A stretch of DNA of 64,000 bases, taken from Vreelandella neptunia. Its GTDB lineage: Bacteria; Pseudomonadota; Gammaproteobacteria; Pseudomonadales; Halomonadaceae. The DNA is taken from positions 186,001 through 250,000 of the forward strand of contig NZ_JAKVTW010000004.1 of NCBI RefSeq assembly GCF_022489065.1. The letters run 5' to 3'. How positions within the stretch are numbered: position 1 is the first letter of the stretch; every line of letters starts with the position of its first letter. Below, piece after piece: positions 44,378 through 54,157 of this stretch. The notes below the pieces were generated by a model that saw only the letters and a program-made list of their open reading frames with translations, had not been told where the DNA came from and did no database searches. The translations under genes were made by a program, and so were the position numbers.

Positions 44378-45829
44378 ATGGTCGCTATTCAGCTATTGTC
44401 CGCAGGTGAATCAAAAGCCGCTGAGCACGAAGCCACGTTTACCCGAGCGAATCCGTTGAGTGGCGAGGTTGTCACCACGGCGGCTGCAGCAAGCGTAAGT
44501 GATGCAAATGCGGCTGCCGACGCGGCTGGTCGGGCGTTTGATGGATGGTCGAAAACAGGCCCAGGCGAGCGGCGCGCCAAACTGCTAAAAGCGGCTGAGC
44601 TGATGGAAGCGCGTCAGGGCGATTTTATTGAACGAATGATTGATGAGACCGGTGCCACGCCCGGATGGGCGGGCTTTAACGTCAAAGTCGCGGCAGATGT
44701 GCTGCGTGAGGCGGCGGCGTTAACCACACAAATTCATGGCGATATTATTCCTTCTAACGTGCCCGACAATATGGCCATGGGCGTACGCATCCCCTGCGGT
44801 GTTGTGGTGGGTATCGCGCCCTGGAATGCGCCGATTATTCTGGGTACCAGGGCCATCGCCACGCCCTTGGCCTGCGGCAATACCGTTATCCTGAAGGCTT
44901 CTGAGCAGTGCCCAGCGACCCACCACCTCATTGGTGAAGTGCTTCAAGAAGCGGGGTTTGGCAACGGTGTCGTCAATGTGATTACCAATGCACCGGATAA
45001 CGCCGCTGATGTAGTGAGCGCGCTCATTGCTCACCCCGCCGTGCGGCGGATCAATTTCACCGGTTCCACCGGCGTGGGCAAAATCATTGCCGAGCAAGCG
45101 GCCAAGTATTTAAAGCCCGTACTGCTTGAACTGGGTGGCAAGGCGCCGTTTTTGGTATTGGATGATGCAGACATAGACGCCGCTGTAGATGCGGCGATTT
45201 TTGGCGCGTTCTTTAATCAAGGCCAGATCTGCATGTCCACCGAGCGGGTTATTGTTGATAACCAAGTGGCGGATACTTTTGTGGAGAAGTTTGCCGCGCG
45301 GGCTCAGGCGCTAAAAGCAGGCGACCCGCGTGATGAAAGCAACAGCCTGGGCACGTTAATTAACGCGCAGTCAGGTGAAAAACTAAATAGCCTCATCGAT
45401 GATGCAGTGACGCAAGGTGCCTACTTAGCCGCTGGTGGCAAAGCCGAAGGCGTGGTGATGCAGGCCACGGTCATCGATGGTGTCACCCGTGATATGCGGC
45501 TGTATAGCGAAGAGTCGTTTGGCCCGGTCGTCGCGGTTATTCGCGTTAACGGTGAAGAAGAGGCAATCCGCATCGCCAACGATAGCGAGTACGGCCTCTC
45601 ATCAGCGGTATTCAGCCGCGATAGCGCACGCGCCATGAAAGTGGCAAGCCGCTTACAAACGGGTATCTGCCATATCAATGCCCCGACGGTGCACGATGAA
45701 CCGCAAATGCCCTTCGGCGGTGTGAAATCCAGCGGCTACGGACGCTTTGGTGGTAAAGCAGCCATCGAAGAATTCACCGAACTGCGCTGGATGACGATGC
45801 AGTTGGGGCCGCGGCACTATCCTATTTAG
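44378..45829 (+). CDS. vdh: Vanillin (aromatic aldehyde) dehydrogenase
   Basis: NAD(P)+-dependent oxidation of an aromatic aldehyde such as vanillin to the acid. The 483 residues carry Asn150 (GIAPWNAP), Glu251 (LLELGGKAP) and catalytic Cys285 (NQGQICMSTER), with NFTGSTGVGK for cofactor binding. Its sequence follows Pseudomonas Vdh closely, including VPCGVV-type and GICHINAPTVHDEPQMPFGGVKSSGYG segments. It lies 27 bp after dctM in the TRAP operon and its 3' end overlaps pobR by 8 bp tail to tail. No vanAB demethylase is in the window, so 4-hydroxybenzaldehyde or protocatechualdehyde are alternative substrates. Confidence 0.86.
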   Translation: MVAIQLLSAGESKAAEHEATFTRANPLSGEVVTTAAAASVSDANAAADAAGRAFDGWSKTGPGERRAKLLKAAELMEARQGDFIERMIDETGATPGWAGFNVKVAADVLREAAALTTQIHGDIIPSNVPDNMAMGVRIPCGVVVGIAPWNAPIILGTRAIATPLACGNTVILKASEQCPATHHLIGEVLQEAGFGNGVVNVITNAPDNAADVVSALIAHPAVRRINFTGSTGVGKIIAEQAAKYLKPVLLELGGKAPFLVLDDADIDAAVDAAIFGAFFNQGQICMSTERVIVDNQVADTFVEKFAARAQALKAGDPRDESNSLGTLINAQSGEKLNSLIDDAVTQGAYLAAGGKAEGVVMQATVIDGVTRDMRLYSEESFGPVVAVIRVNGEEEAIRIANDSEYGLSSAVFSRDSARAMKVASRLQTGICHINAPTVHDEPQMPFGGVKSSGYGRFGGKAAIEEFTELRWMTMQLGPRHYPI

Positions 45830-46736
45830 CAGACTCGTTCGCCGCCATTTGCCGCAGCCGAAAATCCCTTGGTGAAAGGGCTGTATTACGCTTAAAAAAG
45901 CGTGTGAAGTAAGCCGGTTCTGAGAAACCTAAGCTGTCGGAGACCTCGCCAATGGTCATATTGGTATAGGTGAGCTGGCGCTTGGCTTCTAGCAGTAGGC
46001 GTTCATGCAGCAATTGCAGGGCGCTTCGCCCGGCGAGTTGGCGGCAGAGCAGGTTCAAGTGCGCACTGCTCACACCTATCTGCTCGGCTAACTGTTCGAT
46101 GCTTGGCTGTTCACGGTAGTGCGCTTCGATCAATGCTTGGAAGTTCTCAAGGTGCTGACGCCCCTTATCGTGCTGGCGTGGGCCGTGGCGCTTTGCAGGT
46201 CTGTCAGGGTAAGCGGTAAGGCGCGATAACTCGACGACTAACGCCTGCACCAGCGCTTCAAGCAGTCGATTTCTTCCCGGTGCCGGTTGGCGGTACTCCT
46301 GGTCAATTTGGTCGATCAGCGTTGCAATGCGTTGGGTGTTAGCGGGCTGATTCATGCGTAGAAAATCGGCTTTGCGTAACGCGCTGCTTTCGCCCATTAA
46401 CTCGTTAAGGTGATCGGCCAACGGATTCGCCAGGGTAATAATGTGACCGCCGATATCGGGAGAAAAATGAAACCCATGGATGGCCATCGCGGGCACAATA
46501 ATGGTCACCGCGCCTTCAAGGCGTTGTTTAGCCCCTTCAAGCTCTAGTTCAAGACTGCCGTGGCTAATAAATAGAATATGCACTAAATCCACATGCCGAT
46601 GGGGGCGAATGCGCCAATCATGCAGGCGGCTGCGTTCTGGAATTGACTCACAGTGTAATAAGTCCGGCGTCGGCCAGTGCTGCGTTTCACCGTATAGCTT
46701 GAACACGGGAACATGGGTTGTCGTTGCTGTTTTCAC
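45822..46736 (-). CDS. pobR: PobR, AraC-family regulator of 4-hydroxybenzoate catabolism
   Basis: Transcriptional activator divergent from pobA, which is the usual arrangement in Pseudomonas and Azotobacter. The 304 residues have an N-terminal cupin sensor domain (about 25-130; RIRPHRHVDLVHILFI, AMAIHGFHFSPD) and a C-terminal pair of helix-turn-helices (about 200-295; IEQLAEQIGVSSAHLNLLCRQLAGRSALQLLHERLLLEAKRQL and EVSDSLGFSEPAYFTRFFKRNTALSPRDFR). The effector would be 4-hydroxybenzoate. It is unrelated in sequence to the IclR-type PobR of Acinetobacter. Confidence 0.88.
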   Translation of the reverse strand: MKTATTTHVPVFKLYGETQHWPTPDLLHCESIPERSRLHDWRIRPHRHVDLVHILFISHGSLELELEGAKQRLEGAVTIIVPAMAIHGFHFSPDIGGHIITLANPLADHLNELMGESSALRKADFLRMNQPANTQRIATLIDQIDQEYRQPAPGRNRLLEALVQALVVELSRLTAYPDRPAKRHGPRQHDKGRQHLENFQALIEAHYREQPSIEQLAEQIGVSSAHLNLLCRQLAGRSALQLLHERLLLEAKRQLTYTNMTIGEVSDSLGFSEPAYFTRFFKRNTALSPRDFRLRQMAANESAK

Positions 46737-46774
46737 GGGATGCTCCTCATGCGACTAATGTCGTGCAGAAACGC

Positions 46775-46810
46775 TGGAAAAGTCCAATTAACCATCTCAT
46801 TCATGCCTTA
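46775..46810 (+). promoter_or_regulatory. Bipartite PobR-type motif between pobR and pobA
   Basis: TGGAAAAGTCCAATT (46775-46789) and TGCCTTA (46804-46810), starting about 105 bp upstream of pobA and 39 bp from pobR. Identical blocks in identical register lie upstream of the TRAP-vdh operon. The first block includes a short dyad TGGA-AAAG-TCCA. Confidence 0.65.
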
Positions 46811-46831
46811 TTATGCGCATCGTTTCATTGA

Positions 46832-48064
<1,233 letters not shown>

Positions 48065-48093
48065 CGCTTAGCCCTTCTCCATTTATTCTCCTT

Positions 48094-48121
48094 GCCCAAG
48101 CGGATGCTTGGGCTTTTTTTT
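48094..48121 (+). terminator. Intrinsic terminator after pobA
   Basis: GCCCAAGC-GGAT-GCTTGGGC, an 8-bp perfect GC-rich stem with a tetraloop, directly followed by eight Ts. Confidence 0.92.
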
Positions 48122-48488
48122 GCGCCTTTTTGTTCAGTTTAAAAAGCATTTTGGGGTCCTAGGCGAGCAATTGCGTTGTGTTTTTATCTTGAGGGAGAGC
48201 CTCTGCTTGTACGGTTGAATCAAAAGTGAGCAGGTCCACTCTAGTGCGCACAGTATTGGTGCGCTGGCGTTGATTGGGCTGTAGTTTTTCTTAATTAGTC
48301 GGCTAATTATTTTTTTTAATTTTATTTATCTGTATGATAATTATGATTTTAATTTTAATAGGCGAGTTTTTTGCAAAACAAAAAATAGATTTACGTCTGG
48401 GTATTTACTTTACTTTTCATGTGATGTTGAATGTTTCTGCTAGGCTTTACCTGACATTCAACACAAAAATAAATAGGGCTAATGACCA
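48122..48488. other. AT-rich promoter region ahead of the iac operon
   Basis: 367 bp without a gene. From about 48280 to 48420 the sequence is strikingly AT-rich (runs of T and A, e.g. around 48308-48330), unlike the flanking genes, as often seen at boundaries of transferred DNA and at H-NS-type silenced promoters. An inverted repeat at 48425-48463 sits just before dctP and is the best operator candidate. Confidence 0.55.
48425..48463 (+). promoter_or_regulatory. Inverted repeat, candidate operator of the iac operon
   Basis: Perfect 10-bp arms TGTTGAATGT and ACATTCAACA separated by 19 bases, ending 25 bp before the dctP start codon. The first arm contains TTGAAT, a possible -35. It could bind a dimeric repressor (IacR of the MarR family is known for such operons, but none is encoded in the window) or form a leader hairpin. 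Confidence 0.55.
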
Positions 48489-49529
48489 ATGACCAGCAAA
48501 ACAAAGCTGTGGCTCGAAAGTTCTCATCGTCTGACACGTTTGAGCGGCGTGTGTGCAGGGGTGTTACTCAGCTCCAGTGCCTTAGCTGATAATATCAACC
48601 TCAGCTATGCCTTCTTCGCGCCTTCCCAGACCTTTCCCGCCGTACAGATGGAGCACTGGGCGAAAGAGCTTAACGAAAGAACCGATGGCCAGGTAAACGT
48701 CAACACCTTCCCTGGCGGAACGTTGCTGACGGCTGCCAATATGTTCGATGGCGTCTTAAACGGTGTTGCCGATATCGGTCTCTCTGCCACCTCATACGAG
48801 CCGGGACGTTTTCCGTTACTCAATTTGGCCGGAAGCCTAACGGGTATCGACGTGAATTCTCAGACAGCCAGCCAGGCTGTGTACGAACTGATCAAAGAAT
48901 TCCCCGCAGAGACGCTGGGCTTGGAAGAGTTTAAGGTCATAACGGCGTTCACCTCAGAGCCAGGCTACTTACATACTCAAGAAGCAGTGGCTTCACTGGA
49001 GGATCTTGAGGGCCAAGAGATCAGGGTGCCAGGAGACAGCACTTCCGTCGTTCAAGCCCTTGGTGGCGTGCCTGTGGGCCTCTCCCAGTCAGAAACGGGA
49101 GAAGCTCTTCAGGCCGGTATCGTTAGTGGTTATGTGGGGTCCCGTGAGACGCTGATGGATCTGCAGTATGCCCGCAATGTGAGCTATATCACTGACTATC
49201 CTCTGACCAACGTTGTCTTCGTTGCGGTCATGAATAAGCAGCGGTGGGACGCCTTACCTGAAAACGTTCAGCAAGAGATCGATGCATTGGGCGCTGAAAT
49301 GGCCTCCTATGCAGGTAAGTATCTCGATGAACACATCCAGGAATCCCTGACGTGGGCAACGGAGAACCATGATCTTGAACAGCTCTCCTTGTCCGAGGAG
49401 GAGGCTGAGCGCTGGTCGAGCTTGCTAGAGCCGATCAATGAGCAACGGCTGGAAGAGGTGGCTGCTCAAGGGTTTCCTGCCTTTGAGTTGCGCGATCGGT
49501 TTATTGAGCTGATCGAACAGAATCAGTAG
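48489..49529 (+). CDS. TRAP transporter substrate-binding protein (DctP), iac operon, first set
   Basis: 346-residue periplasmic receptor. A long N-terminal leader (basic MTSKTKLWLESSHRLTR, then a hydrophobic stretch, cleavage near SSALA-DNI) is followed by LSYAFFAPSQTFPAVQMEHWAKELNERTDGQV, NTFPGGTLLTAANMFDGVLNGVADIGLSATSYEPGRFP, and the Arg-containing LEGQEIRVPGDS. Ligand probably indole-3-acetate or a related acid, inferred from the operon. RBS is weak and overlaps a near-repeat of ATGACC. Confidence 0.87.
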   Translation: MTSKTKLWLESSHRLTRLSGVCAGVLLSSSALADNINLSYAFFAPSQTFPAVQMEHWAKELNERTDGQVNVNTFPGGTLLTAANMFDGVLNGVADIGLSATSYEPGRFPLLNLAGSLTGIDVNSQTASQAVYELIKEFPAETLGLEEFKVITAFTSEPGYLHTQEAVASLEDLEGQEIRVPGDSTSVVQALGGVPVGLSQSETGEALQAGIVSGYVGSRETLMDLQYARNVSYITDYPLTNVVFVAVMNKQRWDALPENVQQEIDALGAEMASYAGKYLDEHIQESLTWATENHDLEQLSLSEEEAERWSSLLEPINEQRLEEVAAQGFPAFELRDRFIELIEQNQ

Positions 49530-49603
49530 TTGCCTACGCTTCTTATACGGGCGCATTTGTTTGCGCCCAGTAAGCGCCATGTTGATTGACCTAGGTAGTT
49601 ACC

Positions 49604-50080
49604 ATGCATAAATTTAATTGGGTAATTAGTCGTCTTTTACTCTATGTAGCCGGCTTGGCATTACTGATGATGGTGTTTCTGGTGGTTGGTAACATCGTAA
49701 TGCGCCAAGTTAGCTCTTCATTTGGTGGTACCACTGAAATAGTGGGCTGGCTAACAGCAGTGGTCGTGGCACTATCGCTCGCTTACTCCCAAGTTACCAA
49801 AGCACATATTGAACTGGACTTGTTGGTCGAACATTTTCCTGTCCGTCTGCAAAGTGTTCTCTACGTTCTGGTCTCAGGCGCAAGTTTTTTATTCTTCTCT
49901 ATGGTGGCTTGGAAACTCTGGGAGTATGGCTTTAGCGCTATGCAAAGGGGCTCTTTATCGCAAACACTGCGTATTGCGTTTTACCCCGTTGTTTATCTAG
50001 TGGCACTAGGATTTTCTGCTTTTTGCTTAGTTCTTTTAGCAGACTTTTTGAGTAGTTTAAAAAAGGTGGTAACACAATGA
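49604..50080 (+). CDS. TRAP transporter small membrane subunit (DctQ), iac operon, first set
   Basis: 158 residues with four predicted spans (about 12-35, 48-68, 85-108 and 128-150) and the usual TTEIVGWLTAVVVALSLAYSQ and KAHIELDLLVEHFP segments. AT-richer than the downstream enzymes. Overlaps dctM by 4 bp. Confidence 0.86.
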   Translation: MHKFNWVISRLLLYVAGLALLMMVFLVVGNIVMRQVSSSFGGTTEIVGWLTAVVVALSLAYSQVTKAHIELDLLVEHFPVRLQSVLYVLVSGASFLFFSMVAWKLWEYGFSAMQRGSLSQTLRIAFYPVVYLVALGFSAFCLVLLADFLSSLKKVVTQ

Positions 50081-51366
50081 GTATGACGCTGGTAGCTTTG
50101 TTAGGCGTGCTCTGTTTGTTTCTTCTTATTTTGTTAAAAATGCCGATTAGCTTCGCTATGTTTATGGTGGGTTTTTTTGGCATGCTTTACATGACAAGCC
50201 CTATTGCCGCGTATAACGTTATTAGCTCAGGAATCTGGGAGCAGTTATCGGGTTACTCTCTTAGTGTCATACCCCTATTTATTTTTATGGGGGAATTACT
50301 GTTTCGCTCGGGGATAACGGAAAAGATATTTGCAGCTGCCTATGCTTGGATAGGCCATTTCCGGGGCTCCATGGCCACAACGACGATCCTTAGCAGCGCA
50401 GGCTTTGCCGCGGTGAGCGGCTCGAACACCGCCACGGCAGCCACTGTCGGTACCATTGCTCTCCCCGAAATGAAGAAATTTGGCTATAACCGTGCGCTCA
50501 GTGCTGGCAGCGTCGCAGCGGGGGGCACACTGGGGGTCATCATCCCACCAAGCTCTGTGCTGATTGTTATTGCGCTGCAAGCCGAGCTGGCCATTCGCGA
50601 TCTGTTTCTAGCCAGTATTGTCCCTGGACTTATCCTGGTCGTGCTATTTATCGCGACGATTGGTCTACTCTGTCGGCGTCGCCCCGATATGGGGCCCGCA
50701 GGTGTGCGTTCGAGCTGGTCCGTAAGGTGGCGTTCGCTGAAGGGTATTATCGAAATTGGTGCCCTCTTTACACTGGTACTAGGTGGGCTGTTTGCGGGCT
50801 GGTTCACCTCGACAGAGGCTGCTGCGGTGGGCTGCATTGGTGCAATGGTCATTACCCTGATACAAGGAAAGCTCTCCTGGAACGTCTTAAATGAGGCCAT
50901 CGCTAATGCTCTCAAGTCATCGGCCATGATATTGATGTTGGTTGCTGGAGCGGTCATTTTCGGGCGCTTTCTTACCATCACAAGACTGCCTTACATGGTG
51001 GGCGAGTGGGCGGCGGCACTGCCCTTGCCAGCGATAATGGTAATGGCATGTATCCTGTTGATCTATGTGATCGGCGGAGCGCTAATGGATGCGATGGGAT
51101 TTTTAATTATCTCCATCCCGATTTTCTTTCCCGTAGCGCTTGCCTTAGGTTACGACCCAATTTGGTTCGGCGTAGTGGTCTGTATCGTTACCAGCATGGG
51201 GGCAATTACACCGCCGGTGGGAGTGAACGCTTTCATTGTAAAGAGCCTGGATGCAGAGTTACGAATGGGTGAGACATTCCGTGGAGTGGGTTACTTCATA
51301 CCCCCTTATCTGCTGTGCATTGCCTTGCTGTTAGTGCTTCCTCAGATCGTACTGTTCGTACTTTAG
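50077..51366 (+). CDS. TRAP transporter large membrane subunit (DctM), iac operon, first set
   Basis: 429 residues, about 12 spans. VIPLFIFMGELLFRSGITEKIF, FAAVSGSNTATAATVGTIALPEM, AGGTLGVIIPPSSVLIV and GAITPPVGVNAFIVKSL are DctM motifs. Ends 15 bp before the amidase gene, so the transporter heads the catabolic operon. Confidence 0.91.
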   Translation: MSMTLVALLGVLCLFLLILLKMPISFAMFMVGFFGMLYMTSPIAAYNVISSGIWEQLSGYSLSVIPLFIFMGELLFRSGITEKIFAAAYAWIGHFRGSMATTTILSSAGFAAVSGSNTATAATVGTIALPEMKKFGYNRALSAGSVAAGGTLGVIIPPSSVLIVIALQAELAIRDLFLASIVPGLILVVLFIATIGLLCRRRPDMGPAGVRSSWSVRWRSLKGIIEIGALFTLVLGGLFAGWFTSTEAAAVGCIGAMVITLIQGKLSWNVLNEAIANALKSSAMILMLVAGAVIFGRFLTITRLPYMVGEWAAALPLPAIMVMACILLIYVIGGALMDAMGFLIISIPIFFPVALALGYDPIWFGVVVCIVTSMGAITPPVGVNAFIVKSLDAELRMGETFRGVGYFIPPYLLCIALLLVLPQIVLFVL

Positions 51367-51381
51367 CGTTCACCCGATTAG

Positions 51382-52608
51382 ATGAATGGTTATAAAATTT
51401 ATGCCTATTTACTTGAAATTTCATGTGATAAGTCTAGCGAGGTGGCTGAGGTGACTATATTGACATCGAGGCTAAGCCTGGGACAGGGGCCGTGCAAAGT
51501 GGTCGTCAAAGATACGATCGATATCTCCGGCTTCCCCACCTGCGCAGGGTCCGCTGCCCTTGCTGACGCACCGCCTGCCGCGGCTCATGCAGAGGTCGTC
51601 GAGCGGACGCTCAAAGCGGGCTACCACATCGTGGGGAAGGCCAACCTGCATGAACTGGCGTTTGGTATGACGGGTATTAATGCCTGGGCTGGCACGCCAG
51701 AGAACCCGCGCTACCCCAGCCTTATCCCTGGTGGTTCTTCCAGTGGGTCGGCCGCCGCGGTGGCTGCTGGCGTTGCCGATATTGGCATTGGTACAGACAC
51801 CGGTGGCTCTATTCGCGTCCCCGCTGCCTGCTGCGGAGTCTACGGCCTTAAGCCCACCTTCGGACGATTGAGTCGCCGCGGCGTTATGCCCGCGGAAAGT
51901 AGCCTTGACTGTGTAGGCCCCTTGGCTTGCGACCTTCAGGTGCTGATGGCGTTCATGGCGGCGATTGACCCTGGTTTTCAGTTGCCAAAGGACAGTCCTA
52001 GGCCTGTTATGGGGTGCATCGGCGTACATGCCGAGTCAGCCATTTGGGCAAGTATCGAAGGCCAGCTCAGTCGGTCTGGAATGGCGCGTGGGGATGTTGC
52101 CTTGCCGCTTATGGCCGAGGCGTTTGAGGCTGCCATGGTGATTATCAATCGCGAAACTTTCCGCGCCTGCGAGACATTGCTTGCCACAGGGAAAGTGGGC
52201 GCGGATGTCGAACAACGTTTGAAAGCCGCTGCCGCGATGACCGATGCCGAGCTAAAGGAGGCAGAGCGGGTACGTCGTGCCTTTACCGCCGAAGTAGATG
52301 CAGCGCTAGAGCGCCATGATGTCCTGGTGCTGCCGACGTTGCCGCATTTTCCCATGACCGCTCAGGATGCATTTGCGGGCCACCAGGATCTGAAAATATC
52401 GTCCCTTACGCGCCCCTTCAATCTTTCAGGGCATCCCGCCTTATCGATCCCTCTTGAGTTTCAGCAAGCACTCCCTGTCTCCGTGCAATTGATCGGACGT
52501 CTTGGCGATGACGCAGGCGTCTGCCGGGCTGCTTTGCAGCTCATGGGTCAGGTTCAGTCGGCGGGAGAGGAACAACAAACAGGAGCGAAGCATGCAACAG
52601 CACATTGA
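51382..52608 (+). CDS. iacH: Amidase-signature family hydrolase, IacH-like
   Basis: Ser-cisSer-Lys amidase: catalytic Lys43 (VVVKDTIDI), cis-Ser119 (PGGSSSGSA) and nucleophile Ser143 (TDTGGSIRVP). Every iac cluster I recall carries such an amidase, whose exact role is unsettled; hydrolysis of indole-3-acetamide or another indole amide is plausible. At 408 residues it is short at the N-terminus, with only ~40 residues before the catalytic Lys. No good RBS precedes the ATG at 51382, and a GTG near 51451 after GCGAGG is an alternative start. Its 3' end overlaps iacA by 17 bp. Confidence 0.8.
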   Translation: MNGYKIYAYLLEISCDKSSEVAEVTILTSRLSLGQGPCKVVVKDTIDISGFPTCAGSAALADAPPAAAHAEVVERTLKAGYHIVGKANLHELAFGMTGINAWAGTPENPRYPSLIPGGSSSGSAAAVAAGVADIGIGTDTGGSIRVPAACCGVYGLKPTFGRLSRRGVMPAESSLDCVGPLACDLQVLMAFMAAIDPGFQLPKDSPRPVMGCIGVHAESAIWASIEGQLSRSGMARGDVALPLMAEAFEAAMVIINRETFRACETLLATGKVGADVEQRLKAAAAMTDAELKEAERVRRAFTAEVDAALERHDVLVLPTLPHFPMTAQDAFAGHQDLKISSLTRPFNLSGHPALSIPLEFQQALPVSVQLIGRLGDDAGVCRAALQLMGQVQSAGEEQQTGAKHATAH

Positions 52609-53737
52609 TAAATCACAGTGGGGAGGCGAGGAGCGTTTTGACGCGTTGCTCGAGTCAATTCGATCCCGACGTAAAGAGTTCGAGGAACTGCGCCATATCC
52701 CCATGGATATCATTGATGAGTTCAAGGCGATCGGTATTTATCGGGCCATGGTGCCCGCCATCTACGGCGGGGATGAGAAGTCGCCCGCCGACTTCCTGAA
52801 AATGGTCGAAGCGATCTCGGCGGCGGATGGCTCCTCTGGCTGGGTAGCGAGTTTTGGCATGAACCCCGCTTACTTGGCCGCGTTACCCGAGGAGACCCTA
52901 AAGGAAGTGTGGGGGGATTCCCCCGACATCGTCTTCGCTGGAGGGATTTTTCCACCCCAACCCGCTGAGCGGGTTGAGAACGGTTTCCGTATCAAAGGGC
53001 GATGGAAATTTGCCAGCGGTTGTATGGGGGCATCGCTATGTGGCGTGGGCATCCTCCCCGCCGAAGAGGGTGCTTTGCCGCGCATGGCAGTGCTGCCCCG
53101 CGACCAGGTGAAGGTCGACCCGACCTGGGATATGTTGGGCATGGTGGCTACCGGCAGCCACGACCTCGTGGTCGAGGACGCCTATGTTCCAGAGGCTTGG
53201 ACCTTCGTGCGCGGCGGCAAGCCCAACGTCGATACCCCCTTCTTCCGCTACCCATCGCTCTCCTTCGCTGCTCAGGTGCTGGCAGTGACTACCCTGGGCT
53301 TGGCCCGGGAGGCACTGGATATCGTCCGCGCCATGGCCGGTGGGCGTAAATCAGTCACCGGCGCCCCCAACCTGGGCGAGCGTGAGTATGCCCAGATTGC
53401 CCTCGGTAAGGCCGAGGCCAAAGTTCGCGCTGCCCGCGCCTTCTTCTATGAGAGTACCGACGCCGCCTGGGCAAGCATTCAGGCCGGGGGCGAGCCAAGC
53501 CGTGAGCAGGTCAACCTGCTGCGCCTCTCCACCACCCATTTGACCCACGAGTGCGCCGAGTCTATTCGCAGCGTATATCAAATCAGCGGCATGACTGGGG
53601 CCGACAACGGCCACCCTCTATCGCGAATCCTGCGCGACTCGCAGTTGTGCACCCAACACGCCTTTATGGGCGAGATCACCTGGAAAAACGCTGGCGCCAT
53701 ATTCTTCGGCCACGATCCTTTACCGGGCTACCTATAA
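52592..53737 (+). CDS. iacA: IacA, acyl-CoA-dehydrogenase-fold flavin monooxygenase
   Basis: Reduced-flavin-dependent oxygenase that starts indole-3-acetate degradation by hydroxylating the indole ring. The 381 residues have the acyl-CoA dehydrogenase fold without the dehydrogenase catalytic Glu context: ISAADGSSGWVASFGMNPAYLA, GRWKFASGCMGASLC, DMLGMVATGSHDLVVEDAYVPE and the C-terminal GMTGADNGHPLSRILRDSQLCTQHAFMGEI. The start at 52592 has AGGAG at 7 bases and lies inside the amidase 3' end. It needs a flavin reductase, supplied by iacG in the same operon. Family assignment is strong; the IAA substrate follows from the full iac gene set. Confidence 0.86.
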   Translation: MQQHIDKSQWGGEERFDALLESIRSRRKEFEELRHIPMDIIDEFKAIGIYRAMVPAIYGGDEKSPADFLKMVEAISAADGSSGWVASFGMNPAYLAALPEETLKEVWGDSPDIVFAGGIFPPQPAERVENGFRIKGRWKFASGCMGASLCGVGILPAEEGALPRMAVLPRDQVKVDPTWDMLGMVATGSHDLVVEDAYVPEAWTFVRGGKPNVDTPFFRYPSLSFAAQVLAVTTLGLAREALDIVRAMAGGRKSVTGAPNLGEREYAQIALGKAEAKVRAARAFFYESTDAAWASIQAGGEPSREQVNLLRLSTTHLTHECAESIRSVYQISGMTGADNGHPLSRILRDSQLCTQHAFMGEITWKNAGAIFFGHDPLPGYL

Positions 53738-53773
53738 CCGCCCTACGTAGTTTAACCAACGGAGATCAACACT

Positions 53774-54118
53774 ATGCATCGCGTACTTTTCTGCATCGGT
53801 ATCAACCAAAATTTCATGAATGCTACGGCCGAGGAAGGCAAACAAGTCTGGCAAGCCTTCAGCCAGATGATGCAAGGCATCGATGAACTCCCCGGCGTCA
53901 CTATCCTGGGGATTATGGACGACGACCGCATCATGGTCGGCCCTTCCACCACCGCCCCCTGGACCGCCTACATCATGGCTGATGTCCCTGATTACGAGGC
54001 CGTTGTCGCCGCCTGCAACTTCTTCCGCACCATCCCAGTGGGGGATGGCGCCTATAAGCTCTGGAAATACGCCCGCGTCGAAGCGCGTATCGGCCGTGAG
54101 TTGGTGGTACCTGAATAA
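53774..54118 (+). CDS. iacB: IacB-like small protein
   Basis: 114-residue protein that fits the conserved but uncharacterised IacB of indole-3-acetate clusters. Visible: an N-terminal beta strand HRVLFCIGINQNFMN, IDELPGVTILGIMDDDRIMVGPS, PWTAYIMADVPDYEAVVAACNFFRT and KLWKYARVEARIGREL. The alternation suggests a ferredoxin-like (Dabb-type) fold. Function unknown; an accessory role in an oxidation step is possible. Found between iacA and iacC, as in Pseudomonas putida 1290-type clusters. Confidence 0.8.
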   Translation: MHRVLFCIGINQNFMNATAEEGKQVWQAFSQMMQGIDELPGVTILGIMDDDRIMVGPSTTAPWTAYIMADVPDYEAVVAACNFFRTIPVGDGAYKLWKYARVEARIGRELVVPE

Positions 54119-54157
54119 AAAAGCAACAACCGCTGGCTAAGGCATGAGGAGAACAAA

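Noticed and set aside
48280..48420. Replication or transfer origin in the AT-rich stretch
   Set aside because: No iterons, DnaA-box cluster or replication gene; AT-richness alone is insufficient.
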